Shown here: positions 1 to 8,641 of the stretch, in pieces
How positions within the stretch are numbered: the stretch's first letter is position 1
Layout of the letters: every line of letters starts with the position of its first letter
NCBI RefSeq assembly: GCF_009709555.1
Contig: NZ_WJBG01000114.1
Span: 62,001 to 126,000 of the forward strand
Length of the DNA stretch: 64,000 bases
Direction: 5' to 3'
Source: Streptomyces blattellae
Lineage (GTDB): Bacteria > Actinomycetota > Actinomycetes > Streptomycetales > Streptomycetaceae
The notes under the pieces: generated by a model
What the model saw: only the letters and a program-made list of their open reading frames with translations
What the model was told of the DNA's origin: nothing
The model's database searches: none
Program-made: the position numbers and the translations under genes

Positions 1-2
1 CA

Positions 3-83
3 CTGCTGAAGAACGACTTGCGCATCGAGGAGGACAAGGCGCGCTGGTTCCCGCTCTGGGACGCACCGGGGCTGATCGACTGA
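3..83 (+). CDS. 3' end of an unidentified gene (truncated by window edge)
   Basis: A reading frame enters from the left edge and stops with TGA at 81-83. It encodes 26 residues ending in RWFPLWDAPGLID. The charged stretch NDLRIEEDKARW is followed by an aromatic tail. I do not recognise the family from so short a piece. It is transcribed in the same direction as the hydrolase that starts 45 bases downstream, so the two could be co-transcribed. Confidence 0.5.
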   Translation: MLKNDLRIEEDKARWFPLWDAPGLID

Positions 84-128
84 ACCTTCACCCGAGGGTG
101 TCTACAGATACAAAGAGGAGCTTCCCCC

Positions 129-896
129 TTGTCCCTCGCGCCTTTCGTCGACGAGTACGACGGTGAACTTCTCAGAGGGATCTACGGCGGTGACGGCGAC
201 GGTGGCCCGGACGAGCGGGCCACCGTCGTTCTGCTGCACGGCGCGGGCGTACTCGGCAGCAAGGAGCGACTGCTCCCGCTGCTGGGCGAGTTCGTCGCCC
301 GGGGCTGCCACGGCATCGCCTTCGACTTCTCGGGGCACGGCGAAAGCACGGGCGAGCTGCGGGAGTTGAGCCTGCGCCGGCGCTTCGAGCAGGCCGTGTC
401 CGTGATCGACACGCGCGCGGGCGGCCCGCTGGTGCTGGTCGGGTTCAGCATGAGCGGCCAGACGGTGGCCGACCTCGCCCGGCACTACGGCGACCGGGTC
501 GTGACCCTCGGCCTGTGCGCACCCGCCGTATACGCGGCCGCGGCATGGGACGTTCCGTTCGGAGTCGGCGACGGCCCCTTCAGCACGATCATCCGTACGC
601 CCGACAGCTGGTGTGCCTCCCCCGCGCTGGATGCCCTTCGTGCGTACGAGGGCCGGGCGGTGCTGGCGGTTCCTGGCACGGACGCGGTCATCCCGCCCGC
701 CGTGACGGAGGCGGTCCAGGATGCGCTGGCCACGCGCGCGCAGTTCACACGCTTCGACCTGCCCGACGCGGACCACATGCTGGGCCAGTGGTTCCGCGAA
801 CACGCCGACGACCGGGGGAGGTTCGTGGACGCGGTGCTGACGCCGCCCCCGATTGTCAGTGGCGTCCGCGATGATGCGTTCACGGACGTGAGGTGA
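129..896 (+). CDS. alpha/beta hydrolase (serine esterase/lipase-like)
   Basis: This 255-residue soluble protein belongs to the alpha/beta-hydrolase fold. An oxyanion-hole loop VLLHGAGV lies near residue 38 and DFSGHGES near 68. The nucleophile elbow GFSMSG is near residue 107, and a late Asp and His occur in PGTDAVIPP and DADHMLGQW, so the Ser-Asp-His triad looks complete. The substrate cannot be read from sequence. The start is TTG at 129, preceded by GAGGAG at 115-120. The stop overlaps the GTG at 893 of the next frame, so the two genes are probably coupled. No signal peptide is visible, which suggests a cytoplasmic enzyme. Confidence 0.85.
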   Translation: MSLAPFVDEYDGELLRGIYGGDGDGGPDERATVVLLHGAGVLGSKERLLPLLGEFVARGCHGIAFDFSGHGESTGELRELSLRRRFEQAVSVIDTRAGGPLVLVGFSMSGQTVADLARHYGDRVVTLGLCAPAVYAAAAWDVPFGVGDGPFSTIIRTPDSWCASPALDALRAYEGRAVLAVPGTDAVIPPAVTEAVQDALATRAQFTRFDLPDADHMLGQWFREHADDRGRFVDAVLTPPPIVSGVRDDAFTDVR

Positions 897-910
897 CGGG
901 TGGAGGCCGG

Positions 911-2095
911 ATGGGTGAGGGGCGGCGGTACGTCGATGCGGTGCAGCGGCGAGCGCGGGTGGGGCTGCGGCATCGGCTGGCGGGTGCGGCGCGGGCGGTG
1001 ACGCCGGAGGAGATCGCCCGGTCGCTGGTCGCGCTGCACGGCACCGACCCGGCGACGGTGTATCTGGCGGTGGGCGCACGGCTCCGGGAGCCGGCGATGA
1101 CGGTGCCCGAGACCGAGCGGGCCCTCTACACGGACCGCGCACTGGTCCGGATGCACGGCATGCGGCACACCGTCTTCGTGTTCCCGTCCGACCTGACCGC
1201 GATCGTGCACGCCTCCACGGGCATCGCCGTCGCCGCCCGTGAGCGCGCCAACCTGCTCAAGCAGATGGCGGCGGGCGGGGCGCCGGACGCGGCCTGGCTC
1301 AAGGAGGTCGAGGAGTCCACGCTGGCCGTGCTGGCGCGTCGCGGGCAGGCGACGGCGGCCGAACTGGCGCAGGAGGAGCCGCGGTTGAGAGAGCGGTTCC
1401 TGTACGGCGCCGGGAAGAGCTACGAGGGGGTGCACACCGTCTCGACCCGGCTGCTGCGGCTGCTGGGTCAGGAGGGGAGGGTCGTACGCGGGCGGCCGCT
1501 CGGGTCCTGGACGTCGTCCCAGTTCCGCTGGGCTCCGGCGCCCACGCATCCCGAACTGGACGTCGCCGAGGCCCAGGCCGCCCTGCTCGGCCGCTGGCTG
1601 ACAGCGTGCGGCCCGGCCACCGAGGCCGACCTCAAGTGGTGGACCGGCTGGAAGGTGACCGAGGTACGCCGCGCCCTCAAGGCGATCGGCGCGGAGGAGG
1701 TGCGGCTCGACGAGGGCACGGGCCACGTCGCCGCCGGTGACACCGACCCCGTGGCCGGGCCCGCCGAACCGTGGGCCGCGCTGCTGCCCGCCCTCGACCC
1801 GACGGCGATGGGCTGGCAGCACCGCGACTGGTACCTCTCCCCCGCCCTGCGCCCCAGCCTCTTCGACCGCAGCGGCAACATAGGGCCGACGGTGTGGTGG
1901 AACGGGCGGGTGATCGGGGGCTGGGCCCAGCGGGCCGACGGCGAGGTCGTGTGGCGCGTGCTGGACGGGGAGGGCGTCGGCAGCGAGGCGGAGGCGGCGA
2001 TCGCGGCGGAGGCGGAGCGGGTGCGGGGGTGGGTGGGGACGACTCGGGTCACGCCGCGGTTCCGGACGCCGCTGGAGAGGGAGTTGGCGGCGTAG
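911..2095 (+). CDS. winged-helix DNA-binding domain protein (HTH_42 / AlkZ-like family)
   Basis: A protein of about 394 residues of the HTH_42 (PF06224, formerly DUF1006) type, whose characterised members include the DNA-repair glycosylases AlkZ/YcaQ. Support comes from the start (RRARVGLRHRLAG followed by the LVALHGTDPATVYLAV segment), a central LLRLLGQEGRVVRGRP winged-helix-like region, and GRWLTACGPATEADLKWWTGW. Streptomyces homologues are usually annotated only as winged-helix proteins, so a repair role is inference. The frame is open from GTG 893, which overlaps the preceding stop, but ATG 911 has GGAGG at 903-907 and is preferred. It probably shares a transcript with the upstream hydrolase. 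Confidence 0.8.
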   Translation: MGEGRRYVDAVQRRARVGLRHRLAGAARAVTPEEIARSLVALHGTDPATVYLAVGARLREPAMTVPETERALYTDRALVRMHGMRHTVFVFPSDLTAIVHASTGIAVAARERANLLKQMAAGGAPDAAWLKEVEESTLAVLARRGQATAAELAQEEPRLRERFLYGAGKSYEGVHTVSTRLLRLLGQEGRVVRGRPLGSWTSSQFRWAPAPTHPELDVAEAQAALLGRWLTACGPATEADLKWWTGWKVTEVRRALKAIGAEEVRLDEGTGHVAAGDTDPVAGPAEPWAALLPALDPTAMGWQHRDWYLSPALRPSLFDRSGNIGPTVWWNGRVIGGWAQRADGEVVWRVLDGEGVGSEAEAAIAAEAERVRGWVGTTRVTPRFRTPLERELAA

Positions 2096-2165
2096 CAAGG
2101 AGAACGCAGAGAGACGGCATGTCAGTGCCGGGCGCCGCGCGAACACACGGCACCCGGCCCCGACC

Positions 2166-2480
2166 TCACCGGTTGTAACGCATGAACGCCCGGACCATGT
2201 GGCACGTCGTGTCCGACGGCGGGTGGACGCCGATGAGTGCCGCGGTGCTCCGTATCGTCTCGTTGCGGGCCTGGTTGGGCAGGTACACGCCCGAGTCGAG
2301 CAGGGCGATGGCGAGGCGCATGGCCTTGAGGCGGCGGTTGTGGGTGACGTACCACTCGCGAGGGCGGCCCGGCGGCAAGGGGCGCTTCTCCACGGGTTCG
2401 TACGGCAGATCGAGCAGGACGGGGCGCTTCGCGGTGGACTGGGTCGGCTTCGGCTTCAGTGCGGCAGCGGGCACAGGCAT
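2166..2480 (-). CDS. small conserved actinobacterial protein, function unknown
   Basis: A basic, proline-rich protein of 104 residues starting MPVPAAALKPKP. A compact helical C-terminal half contains REWYVTHNRRLKAMRLAIALLDSG and ends in HMVRAFMRYNR. No catalytic motif, signal peptide or membrane segment is visible. The ATG at 2480 follows a CAGGAGG ribosome site (reverse strand, 2483-2489), which decides the start over longer open frames reaching 2693. It converges on the winged-helix gene. I do not recognise a named domain. The pattern of Pro/Lys tail plus short helical core would suit a small nucleic-acid-associated protein, but that is speculation. Confidence 0.6.
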   Translation of the reverse strand: MPVPAAALKPKPTQSTAKRPVLLDLPYEPVEKRPLPPGRPREWYVTHNRRLKAMRLAIALLDSGVYLPNQARNETIRSTAALIGVHPPSDTTCHMVRAFMRYNR

Positions 2481-2675
2481 CCTCCTGTCGCGGTCAGGGC
2501 CTCGCCCGGGGACTTCGGCGGCCCCGGGCGGCACCCTCGAACACCGTTCTATTCTACCGCCCGCCACTGACAAAAGGCCCTGGCCACAAGGCTGTTCGGG
2601 GGTGCAACACACAGGCGGCACAGCAGTGGCCGGGCGCACCAAACCCTGTGACGCACGCCACTTCAGGTGACTCCT

Positions 2676-2691
2676 GTAACCGCTGAGTAAC
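2676..2691 (+). promoter_or_regulatory. possible partial GlnR-type half site
   Basis: GTAAC, six bases, then GTAAC: this fits one gTnAC-n6-GaAAC half of the Streptomyces GlnR consensus except for one base. It lies about 60 bases upstream of the secreted-protein gene at 2750, two genes before glnII. A single half site can occur by chance. Confidence 0.25.
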
Positions 2692-2749
2692 ATCGTTCGG
2701 TATCTCGTACATAACGGCGTACGCTCCCCGACCTCTTCAGGAGGCGCGC

Positions 2750-3379
2750 ATGTCGCGCAGGAGATCCCTCAGTACCAGGAAGAAGCTCGCCCTGCTGGTG
2801 AGCGCGGCGGCCGTGGCGGGTGGCGGGGCCTTCGTCATGGCGAGCACCTCGAACGCCGCGCAGACCGCCGCCGAGTCGAGTGTCTGCCAGGGCCTCGCCA
2901 CCGCCCTCGGCAACAACGAACGGTTCATCGCGGGGCAGCAGGCCGCCCCGGACGCGCAGTCCGAGGCCCGGATCGCCAACCGCGAGGCGGTCGTCGCACA
3001 GATCAAGGTGCAGCAGGAGGCGTCCGGTTGCGTCGTCGGGGAGTCGGCTCAGGGCTCCCAGGCGACGCAGCCGGCGCAGAACGGCCAGCAGGCCGCACAG
3101 CCCGCACAGACGGCGACCGCCCCCGCATCCGGTGAGCAGGTGTGCAACGGCTCCACCGTCACCCTCTCCGGCGAGGCCGGCGCCCCGGCCGCGTCCAGCA
3201 ACCAGTTCCCGGCGGGAACGAAGCTGAAGGTCACCAACCTGGACAACAACAAGTCCACGACGGTGGAGGTCACTTCGGCCTCCGGCAGCTGCGTGCTGCT
3301 GAACGACGCGGCGTTCGAGCAGGTCCGTGAGCCCGGCAAGTTCCTGATCCGCCGGGCCGTGATCGAGAGGGTGGGGTGA
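2750..3379 (+). CDS. secreted protein of unknown function
   Basis: 209 residues. A signal peptide spans about residues 1-37: basic SRRRSLSTRKK, a hydrophobic core LALLVSAAAVAGGGAFVMA, and likely cleavage after SNA-A. The mature part has a Cys at VCQGL and a Cys at SGCVVG, then a Gln/Ala low-complexity linker (residues about 100-130), then a C-terminal domain with two more Cys (EQVCNGSTVT and SGSCVLLN). The domain's KLKVTNLDNNKSTTVEVT stretch recalls the double-psi-beta-barrel/RlpA-like fold, though this is only a resemblance. The start is set by AGGAGG at 2740-2745. Its N-terminal layout resembles the DUF1996 protein at 7084, suggesting related export and anchoring. Confidence 0.75.
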   Translation: MSRRRSLSTRKKLALLVSAAAVAGGGAFVMASTSNAAQTAAESSVCQGLATALGNNERFIAGQQAAPDAQSEARIANREAVVAQIKVQQEASGCVVGESAQGSQATQPAQNGQQAAQPAQTATAPASGEQVCNGSTVTLSGEAGAPAASSNQFPAGTKLKVTNLDNNKSTTVEVTSASGSCVLLNDAAFEQVREPGKFLIRRAVIERVG

Positions 3380-3382
3380 TGC

Positions 3383-3640
3383 TCAGGAGCGCAGGAATTC
3401 AGTGAGGCGGCGGATCAGTTCGACGGGTGCCGCCTGCGGCAGCGCAGATGCGGCAGCAGCGCAACCGCCCGCTCCGCCACCTCGTACGTGTCATGGGTCC
3501 TGCTGCTCCCGGCCAGGAGCAGCAGGACCGGCATGTTCGGGCCGCCCGTCGTGGCACCCGTCGTGGCGCCGCTCAACCCCATCGCATACGAGCCCGGCCC
3601 GCCGTCCCCTTCCGCGCCGCGGGCGCCCTCACACCGTGAG
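3383..3640 (-). pseudogene. relic of an alpha/beta-hydrolase C-terminus
   Basis: One reverse-strand frame reads MPVLLLLAGSSRTHDTYEVA then ERAVALLPH. After that the homology shifts frame and ends ALPQAAPVELIRRLTEFLRS followed by TGA (3383-3385). Together these match the last third of a typical alpha/beta hydrolase: the strand before the catalytic Asp, the His region, and the terminal helix. About ten codons between LLPH and ALPQ are missing and the frame is broken, so the catalytic His segment is lost. No 5' two thirds could be found. I interpret it as a decayed gene left between the secreted protein and glnII. A short functional product is unlikely. Confidence 0.55.
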
Positions 3641-3660
3641 TCGCACCACAGTGCGACCAG

Positions 3661-3698
3661 GTAACACGGGGTTCACATTCGAGCAATGATCGGGAAAT
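3661..3698 (+). promoter_or_regulatory. GlnR binding box upstream of glnII
   Basis: Read in order: GTAAC (3661), six bases, TTCAC (3672), six bases, GCAAT (3683), six bases, GAAAT (3694). This reproduces the two-site GlnR architecture gTnAC-n6-GaAAC-n6-GTnAC-n6-GAAAC with the spacing exactly kept. It ends about 100 bases before the glnII start. GlnR is known to activate glnII under nitrogen limitation in Streptomyces. The spacing is observed; the binding is inferred from that family knowledge. Confidence 0.7.
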
Positions 3699-3800
3699 CG
3701 CCTGTTGACAGGCTCGCGGGCAACAGGAGCGGCGCCCCAGTGCCGCAGCGCCGCAGCACCCGCAAGTGCGCCTAGAGACCCACCCCGAAGGATGTGGCCC

Positions 3801-4829
3801 GTGAGCTTCAAGGCTGAGTACATCTGGATCGACGGCACCGAGCCGACGGCCAAGCTGCGTTCGAAGACCAAGATCATGGCCGACGACGCCAAGGGTGCCG
3901 AGCTGCCGATCTGGGGCTTCGACGGGTCCTCCACGAACCAGGCCGAGGGCCACGCCTCGGACTGTGTGCTCAAGCCGGTCTTCTCCTGCCCGGACCCGAT
4001 CCGCGGCGGCGACGACATCCTGGTCATGTGCGAGGTCCTGAACATCGACTTCACCCCGCACGCCTCCAACACCCGTGCCGCGCTGGTCGAGGTCGCCGAG
4101 AAGTTCGCCGCTCAGGAGCCGATCTTCGGCATCGAGCAGGAGTACACCTTCTTCAAGGACGGCTACCCGCTCGGCTTCCCGAAGGGCGGCTTCCCGGCCC
4201 CGCAGGGCGGCTACTACTGCGGTGTCGGCGCGGACGAGATCTTCGGCCGCGACGTCGTCGAGGCGCACCTGGAGAACTGCCTGAAGGCCGGTCTCGCGAT
4301 CTCCGGCATCAACGCCGAGGTCATGCCCGGCCAGTGGGAGTTCCAGGTCGGCCCGGTCTCCCCGCTGGAGGTCTCCGACCACCTGTGGGTGGCCCGCTGG
4401 CTGCTCTACCGCACCGCCGAGGACTTCGGCGTCGCCGCCACCCTCGACCCGAAGCCGGTCAAGGGCGACTGGAACGGCGCCGGCGCGCACACCAACTTCT
4501 CCACCAAGGCGATGCGCGAGGGTTACGACGCGATCATCACCGCGTGCGAGTCGCTCGGTGAGGGCTCCAAGCCGCTCGACCACGTCAAGAACTACGGCGC
4601 CGGCATCGACGACCGTCTGACCGGCCTGCACGAGACCGCCCCGTGGGACAAGTACTCCTACGGCGTCTCCAACCGCGGCGCCTCGGTCCGTATCCCGTGG
4701 CAGGTCGAGAAGGACGGCAAGGGCTACATCGAGGACCGCCGCCCGAACGCCAACGTCGACCCGTACGTGGTGACCCGCCTGCTCGTCGACACGTGCTGCT
4801 CCGCGCTGGAGAAGGCCGGCCAGGTCTGA
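3801..4829 (+). CDS. glnII: glutamine synthetase type II
   Basis: Cytoplasmic enzyme that makes glutamine from glutamate, ammonia and ATP. Type II enzymes are eukaryotic-like octamers or decamers and are not adenylylated by GlnE. 342 residues, the normal length. Diagnostic segments: the opening FKAEYIWIDGTEPTAKLRSKT, the substrate loop WGFDGSSTNQAEG near residue 40, IEQEYTFF near 112, NAEVMPGQWEFQ near 175, NGAGAHTNFST near 230 and SVRIPWQVE near 300. The GTG at 3801 follows GAAGGA and aligns with family N-termini. The longer open frame beginning at 3705 is rejected because it lacks homology. A GlnR box sits upstream and a strong hairpin follows, so it is a monocistronic unit. Confidence 0.97.
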   Translation: MSFKAEYIWIDGTEPTAKLRSKTKIMADDAKGAELPIWGFDGSSTNQAEGHASDCVLKPVFSCPDPIRGGDDILVMCEVLNIDFTPHASNTRAALVEVAEKFAAQEPIFGIEQEYTFFKDGYPLGFPKGGFPAPQGGYYCGVGADEIFGRDVVEAHLENCLKAGLAISGINAEVMPGQWEFQVGPVSPLEVSDHLWVARWLLYRTAEDFGVAATLDPKPVKGDWNGAGAHTNFSTKAMREGYDAIITACESLGEGSKPLDHVKNYGAGIDDRLTGLHETAPWDKYSYGVSNRGASVRIPWQVEKDGKGYIEDRRPNANVDPYVVTRLLVDTCCSALEKAGQV

Positions 4830-4846
4830 TCCGCCCAGCAGTTCCC

Positions 4847-4885
4847 GAGGGGGCGCCCACCGTCAGGCACGGTGGGCGCCCCCTC
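4847..4885. terminator. strong inverted repeat terminator after glnII
   Basis: A perfect 17 bp stem with arms 4847-4863 and 4869-4885, core GGGGGCGCCCACCG, and a five-base loop CAGGC. No T-run follows, as is usual in Streptomyces. It begins 18 bases after the glnII stop. Confidence 0.85.
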
Positions 4886-4998
4886 GCGTTGCGAAGACCC
4901 TCGGCGGCCCGCAGCCACGCAGGTGTACCTGGCACCACCTCCTGGTCCGGGCCTTTACCCCAGTGACCGGCCCATCCCGCTCGGCCAGACTGACAGGC

Positions 4999-6270
4999 AT
5001 GGACATGGACACGAGCACGAAGAACGGTGCCGTGCGCTCTCGGGCGCGGGGCATGGGACTGGCCGCGATACGGGGGCTCGGGCTCTGCCTGGTGGTGCTA
5101 CCGGGAGCGGTCCTCTGCTTCGTACTCGCCGCGGTGTCCATCGCGCTCATCCCGATCGGCGTCGGCATCGTCACCACGCCCTGGGCGCTCACCGCGGTGC
5201 GGGCCTTCGCGGACTGGCGGCGCGTCCTCGCGGCCAAGTGGTGCGGGGTGCGGATTCCGTCGGCGTACCGGCCGATCCCGAAGGACGCCAATCCGTGGGC
5301 GCGCACCTTCGGGATGCTGCGGGACCCGGCGACCTGGCGGGATCTGCGGTGGCTGCCGGTGGACATGACGGCCGGGTTCGTCACGGCGCTGCTGCCCGCG
5401 GTGCTCGTGCTGTATCCGCTGGAGGGGTTCGCGCTGGCGGCGGGGCTGTGGCGGGTTTTCCCCGACGGGTACTGGTACGGGTTCGTGCCGGTCACCGGGC
5501 AGGCCTCGGCGCTCGGTGCCGCCGTCCTGGCCGCCGTGTTCCTGCTGCTCGCGCACCTCTACAGCACTCGGCTGCTGCACGCCCACTTCACGCTCACCCG
5601 GGCCGTCCTCGCCTCCAACCAGGACGAACTCGCCGAACGGGTCCGGGTCCTGACCGAGACCCGCCGGAACGCCGTCGACACCTCCGCCGCCGAGCTGCGC
5701 CGCATCGAACGCGACCTGCACGACGGGGCGCAGGCCCGGCTGGTCGCCATGGGCATGGACCTGGGCACGATCGAGATGCTGCTCGACAAGGACCCCGAGC
5801 ACGCCAGGCAGCTTCTCGCGCAGACCCGCAAGTCCTCCGTCGAGGCCCTCGCCGAACTGCGCGACCTGGTCCGCGGCATCCATCCGCCGGTGCTGGCCGA
5901 GCGTGGCCTGGGCGACGCCGTACGGGCGCTGGCGCTGCGGCTGCCCGTGCCGGCCGAGGTGACGGTGGAGCTGCCCGGGCGGGCGGACGAACCCGTCGAG
6001 TCGGCGGCCTACTTCGCGATCAGCGAGGTGCTCACCAACGCGGTCAAGCACGCCGGCGCCGACCGGATCCAGGTCGACCTCCACCACGCCGACGGCATGC
6101 TGCGGATCTCGGTCACCGACGACGGCAAGGGCGGCGCGGCGATCGGCGCCGGTTCCGGTCTGGCCGGAGTGGAGCGCCGACTGGGTACATTCGACGGCGT
6201 CCTGGCCGTCAGCAGCCCCGCGGGCGGTCCCACCATGGTCACCATGGAGATCCCTTGCGTGTTGTCCTAG
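4999..6270 (+). CDS. membrane sensor histidine kinase (NarL/DesK-type)
   Basis: Sensor kinase of about 423 residues. The N-terminal half (residues about 20-200) is a membrane sensor domain with hydrophobic stretches around LCLVVLPGAVLCFVLAAVS, MTAGFVTALLPAVLVLYPL and ALGAAVLAAVFLLLAHLY. A HisKA_3 dimerisation helix follows with the phospho-acceptor in ERDLHDGAQARL (His241). A HATPase_c domain carries the N-box SEVLTNAVKHAG near 340 and VTDDGKGGA and GSGLAGVERR near 370-385. The external stimulus cannot be read. ATG 4999 is preferred over the upstream GTG 4963. The response regulator starts inside its last codons, which gives an obvious cognate pair. Confidence 0.9.
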   Translation: MDMDTSTKNGAVRSRARGMGLAAIRGLGLCLVVLPGAVLCFVLAAVSIALIPIGVGIVTTPWALTAVRAFADWRRVLAAKWCGVRIPSAYRPIPKDANPWARTFGMLRDPATWRDLRWLPVDMTAGFVTALLPAVLVLYPLEGFALAAGLWRVFPDGYWYGFVPVTGQASALGAAVLAAVFLLLAHLYSTRLLHAHFTLTRAVLASNQDELAERVRVLTETRRNAVDTSAAELRRIERDLHDGAQARLVAMGMDLGTIEMLLDKDPEHARQLLAQTRKSSVEALAELRDLVRGIHPPVLAERGLGDAVRALALRLPVPAEVTVELPGRADEPVESAAYFAISEVLTNAVKHAGADRIQVDLHHADGMLRISVTDDGKGGAAIGAGSGLAGVERRLGTFDGVLAVSSPAGGPTMVTMEIPCVLS

Positions 6271-6908
6271 CCGAAGACCTGTTCCTGCTGCGCGACGGAC
6301 TGGTCCGGCTGTTGCAGGCCTACGACTTCGAGATCGCCGCGGCCGTCGAGACGGGCCCCGAGCTGGCCCGCGCGCTGGCCGAACTGGAACCGGACGTCGC
6401 CGTCGTCGACGTACGCCTGCCCCCGACGCACACCGACGAGGGCCTGCAGTGCGCCCTGAAGGCCCGGCGGGACAGACCCGGGCTGCCGGTACTGGTGCTC
6501 TCCCAGCACGTGGAGCAGCTGTACGCGCGTGAACTGCTCGCCGACGGCACCGGCGGAGTGGGCTATCTGCTGAAGGACCGGGTGTTCGACGCGGGGCAGT
6601 TCGTGGACGCCGTACGCCGGGTCGCGGCGGGCGGTACGGCGATGGACCCGCAGGTGATCCAGCAGCTGCTGGCACGGCGGGAGGCCGACGACCGGCCACT
6701 GGGGCGGCTCACCGCCCGGGAGCGGGAGGTGCTGGAGCTGATGGCGCAGGGCCGCTCGAACGCGGCGATCGCGGCACAGCTCGTGGTGACGGAGCGGGCG
6801 ATCGCCAAACACACCTCAAATATCTTCGCGAAGCTGGGACTTGAGGTTTCGGACGACGACAACCGCCGTGTCCTGGCGGTTCTCGCCTATCTGGACCACG
6901 GCAACTGA
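6255..6908 (+). CDS. LuxR/NarL-family response regulator
   Basis: 217-residue DNA-binding response regulator. The receiver domain carries the acidic pair in LAEDLF and phospho-acceptor Asp52 in VAVVDVRLPP. The conserved Ser and Lys are in VLVLSQH and GYLLKDR. The C-terminal LuxR-type helix-turn-helix reads RLTAREREVLELMAQGRSN and ERAIAKHTSNIFAKLGL. The start is the TTG at 6255 with GGAG at 6246-6249. It overlaps the kinase gene by 16 bases, so translation is probably coupled. The targets cannot be inferred from the window. Confidence 0.92.
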   Translation: MRVVLAEDLFLLRDGLVRLLQAYDFEIAAAVETGPELARALAELEPDVAVVDVRLPPTHTDEGLQCALKARRDRPGLPVLVLSQHVEQLYARELLADGTGGVGYLLKDRVFDAGQFVDAVRRVAAGGTAMDPQVIQQLLARREADDRPLGRLTAREREVLELMAQGRSNAAIAAQLVVTERAIAKHTSNIFAKLGLEVSDDDNRRVLAVLAYLDHGN

Positions 6909-7083
6909 TCCTGGGTGATCACAACTCCCATGCATTGTGGGGGAGTTGAGGACGAATTGTCTCACCAGGCTCTCATCAATTTCTGAGACGGCTGAACACT
7001 CCTGGGACCTCCTGCGTATGGAAAGGCGCCGCTTCACTCCTGTCGGGCGTCTCGCTGCCCCGCAAGGAAGTCAGAGGAGTTCC

Positions 7084-8622
7084 ATGGGACGCAACACACG
7101 AAAACGCCGTACGCCGCTGGCCACCAAGGCCATAGCCGCATCGGCGGCCCTAGCGCTCGGTGGGGGCGGGCTGATCTGGGCAAACTTCTACGCATCCGCG
7201 GATGAGGAGAGCTCATACGGAAACCAGACCAGGTCAGCCGGCGCCGCCCAGGTCGCGACGATCAACTGTCCTGACGTCGGTCAGCAGCTGACGAACGTGC
7301 CGAGGAGCGCCCGCCGAGGTGTCGCCAGAGAGCTGGCGCTGCTCGACCGGCAGATCACGGATGCCTACACGCGTCTCGCCTCGACGCGCCAGGCCCAGGC
7401 GGGGGACGCGAGCTACGTCAACAACGCGATCCTCGGCCCGCTGAAGTCCAAGCGGACGGCCACCCTCGACCGGATCGGCATCAACATCAACCGCGCGGGC
7501 GGTAAGGCTCCGCAGATGGGCGATCTCGCCGAGTGCGAGGGTGTCCCCGCCGAGCAGCCGGACACCAATGTCGGCGAGGGCGATGACCAGAACAACGACG
7601 GTCAGGACCAGGGCCAGGACGGCGGTCAGGACCAGGGTGACGGTCAGGACCAGGGCCAGGACGGCGGTCAGGACCAGGGCAACGGCGGTCAGGCCGGCAA
7701 CGGCCCGGTGGCCGACGACTTCGTCAACATCGAAAACGTCCAGCCCAACTCCCGCAACCTGCCGAACGGCCTCGCCGCCAACGGCGACACCGGCTCCACC
7801 GGCAGCTTCACCACCAACTGCGGCACCAACGAGAACGAGAACCGCAACTCGGACAACGTGATCGTCGCTCCGGGTGTCAGCAACGGTGCGCAGCACCAGC
7901 ACGACTACGTCGGCAACCAGAACAACAACGCCTTCGCCAGCGACCAGGACCTGGCCAACGGCCAGACCACCTGCCAGAACCAGGGTGACAGGTCGTCCTA
8001 CTTCTGGCCGGTTCTGCGCGTGCAGGACGGCCAGAACGACATCGACGCGAACGCGCCCGGTGGCGGTCAGGACAGCAACGTCGGCACGATCCAGCAGGCC
8101 AGCGAGGCTCAGCTGACGTTCGTCGGCAACCGGACGAGCGAGGTCGTCGCGATGCCGTCGGCCCTGCGCATCATCACCGGTGACGCCAAGGCCTTCACCA
8201 ACGGTCTGGCGAACGCCAACACGTCCTGGAGCTGCACCGGCTTCGAGGACCGGCAGGTGACGGACAAGTACCCGATCTGCCCCCAGGGCAGCTCCGTGGT
8301 GCGTACGTCCAACTTCCAGAGCTGCTGGGACGGCCAGAACACCGACAGCGCCAACCACCGTACGCACGTGGCCTTCGTCCAGGCCGACGGTAGCTGTGCC
8401 AACGGTTTCCAGGCCATCCCCCAGCTGCAGGTCCGTCTCGTCTACGACGTCCAGGCTCCGCAGATCGAGAACGGGCAGGTGACCAACGCGTTCGCGGTGG
8501 ACTCCTTCCCGGAGCAGCTGCACAAGCCGATCACCGACCACAACGACTTCATCAACTTCTTCGACGAGAACACGATGAACCAGATGGTCGACTGCATCAA
8601 CACCGGCCAGGACTGCCAGTAG
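7084..8622 (+). CDS. secreted DUF1996 family protein with Gly/Asp/Gln-rich linker
   Basis: 512 residues. The N-terminus [19 protein letters not shown] plus a hydrophobic stretch ending near FYASADEE is a signal peptide or anchor. Residues about 40-155 form a helical domain with two Cys (INCPDVG and AECEGV). Residues about 168-206 are a [11 protein letters not shown] repeat linker. The C-terminal 300 residues match DUF1996 (PF09362), recognised by [42 protein letters not shown] and VYDVQAPQI. The molecular role of DUF1996 is unknown. In fungi and actinobacteria it is mostly extracellular. ATG 7084 follows an AGAGGAG site. A near-perfect terminator follows. Confidence 0.85.
   Translation: MGRNTRKRRTPLATKAIAASAALALGGGGLIWANFYASADEESSYGNQTRSAGAAQVATINCPDVGQQLTNVPRSARRGVARELALLDRQITDAYTRLASTRQAQAGDASYVNNAILGPLKSKRTATLDRIGININRAGGKAPQMGDLAECEGVPAEQPDTNVGEGDDQNNDGQDQGQDGGQDQGDGQDQGQDGGQDQGNGGQAGNGPVADDFVNIENVQPNSRNLPNGLAANGDTGSTGSFTTNCGTNENENRNSDNVIVAPGVSNGAQHQHDYVGNQNNNAFASDQDLANGQTTCQNQGDRSSYFWPVLRVQDGQNDIDANAPGGGQDSNVGTIQQASEAQLTFVGNRTSEVVAMPSALRIITGDAKAFTNGLANANTSWSCTGFEDRQVTDKYPICPQGSSVVRTSNFQSCWDGQNTDSANHRTHVAFVQADGSCANGFQAIPQLQVRLVYDVQAPQIENGQVTNAFAVDSFPEQLHKPITDHNDFINFFDENTMNQMVDCINTGQDCQ
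7585..7700 (+). repeat. in-frame tandem repeat coding a GQDQGQDG-type linker
   Basis: The unit GGTCAGGACCAGGGCCAGGA and close variants recur across the segment inside the DUF1996 gene. They encode alternating DGQDQG and GGQDQG blocks. Such linkers are flexible and length-variable between strains. Confidence 0.7.
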
Positions 8623-8641
8623 TCCGGACCCGGCAACAGTA

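Noticed and set aside
485-2146. Long reverse-strand open frame of about 550 codons opposite the winged-helix gene
   Set aside because: Arg/Pro/His-rich composition and no domain; it is the usual GC-driven antisense shadow of a real gene.
3705-3800. Longer glnII start upstream of GTG 3801
   Set aside because: The extra residues lack family homology and would run over the promoter region behind the GlnR box.
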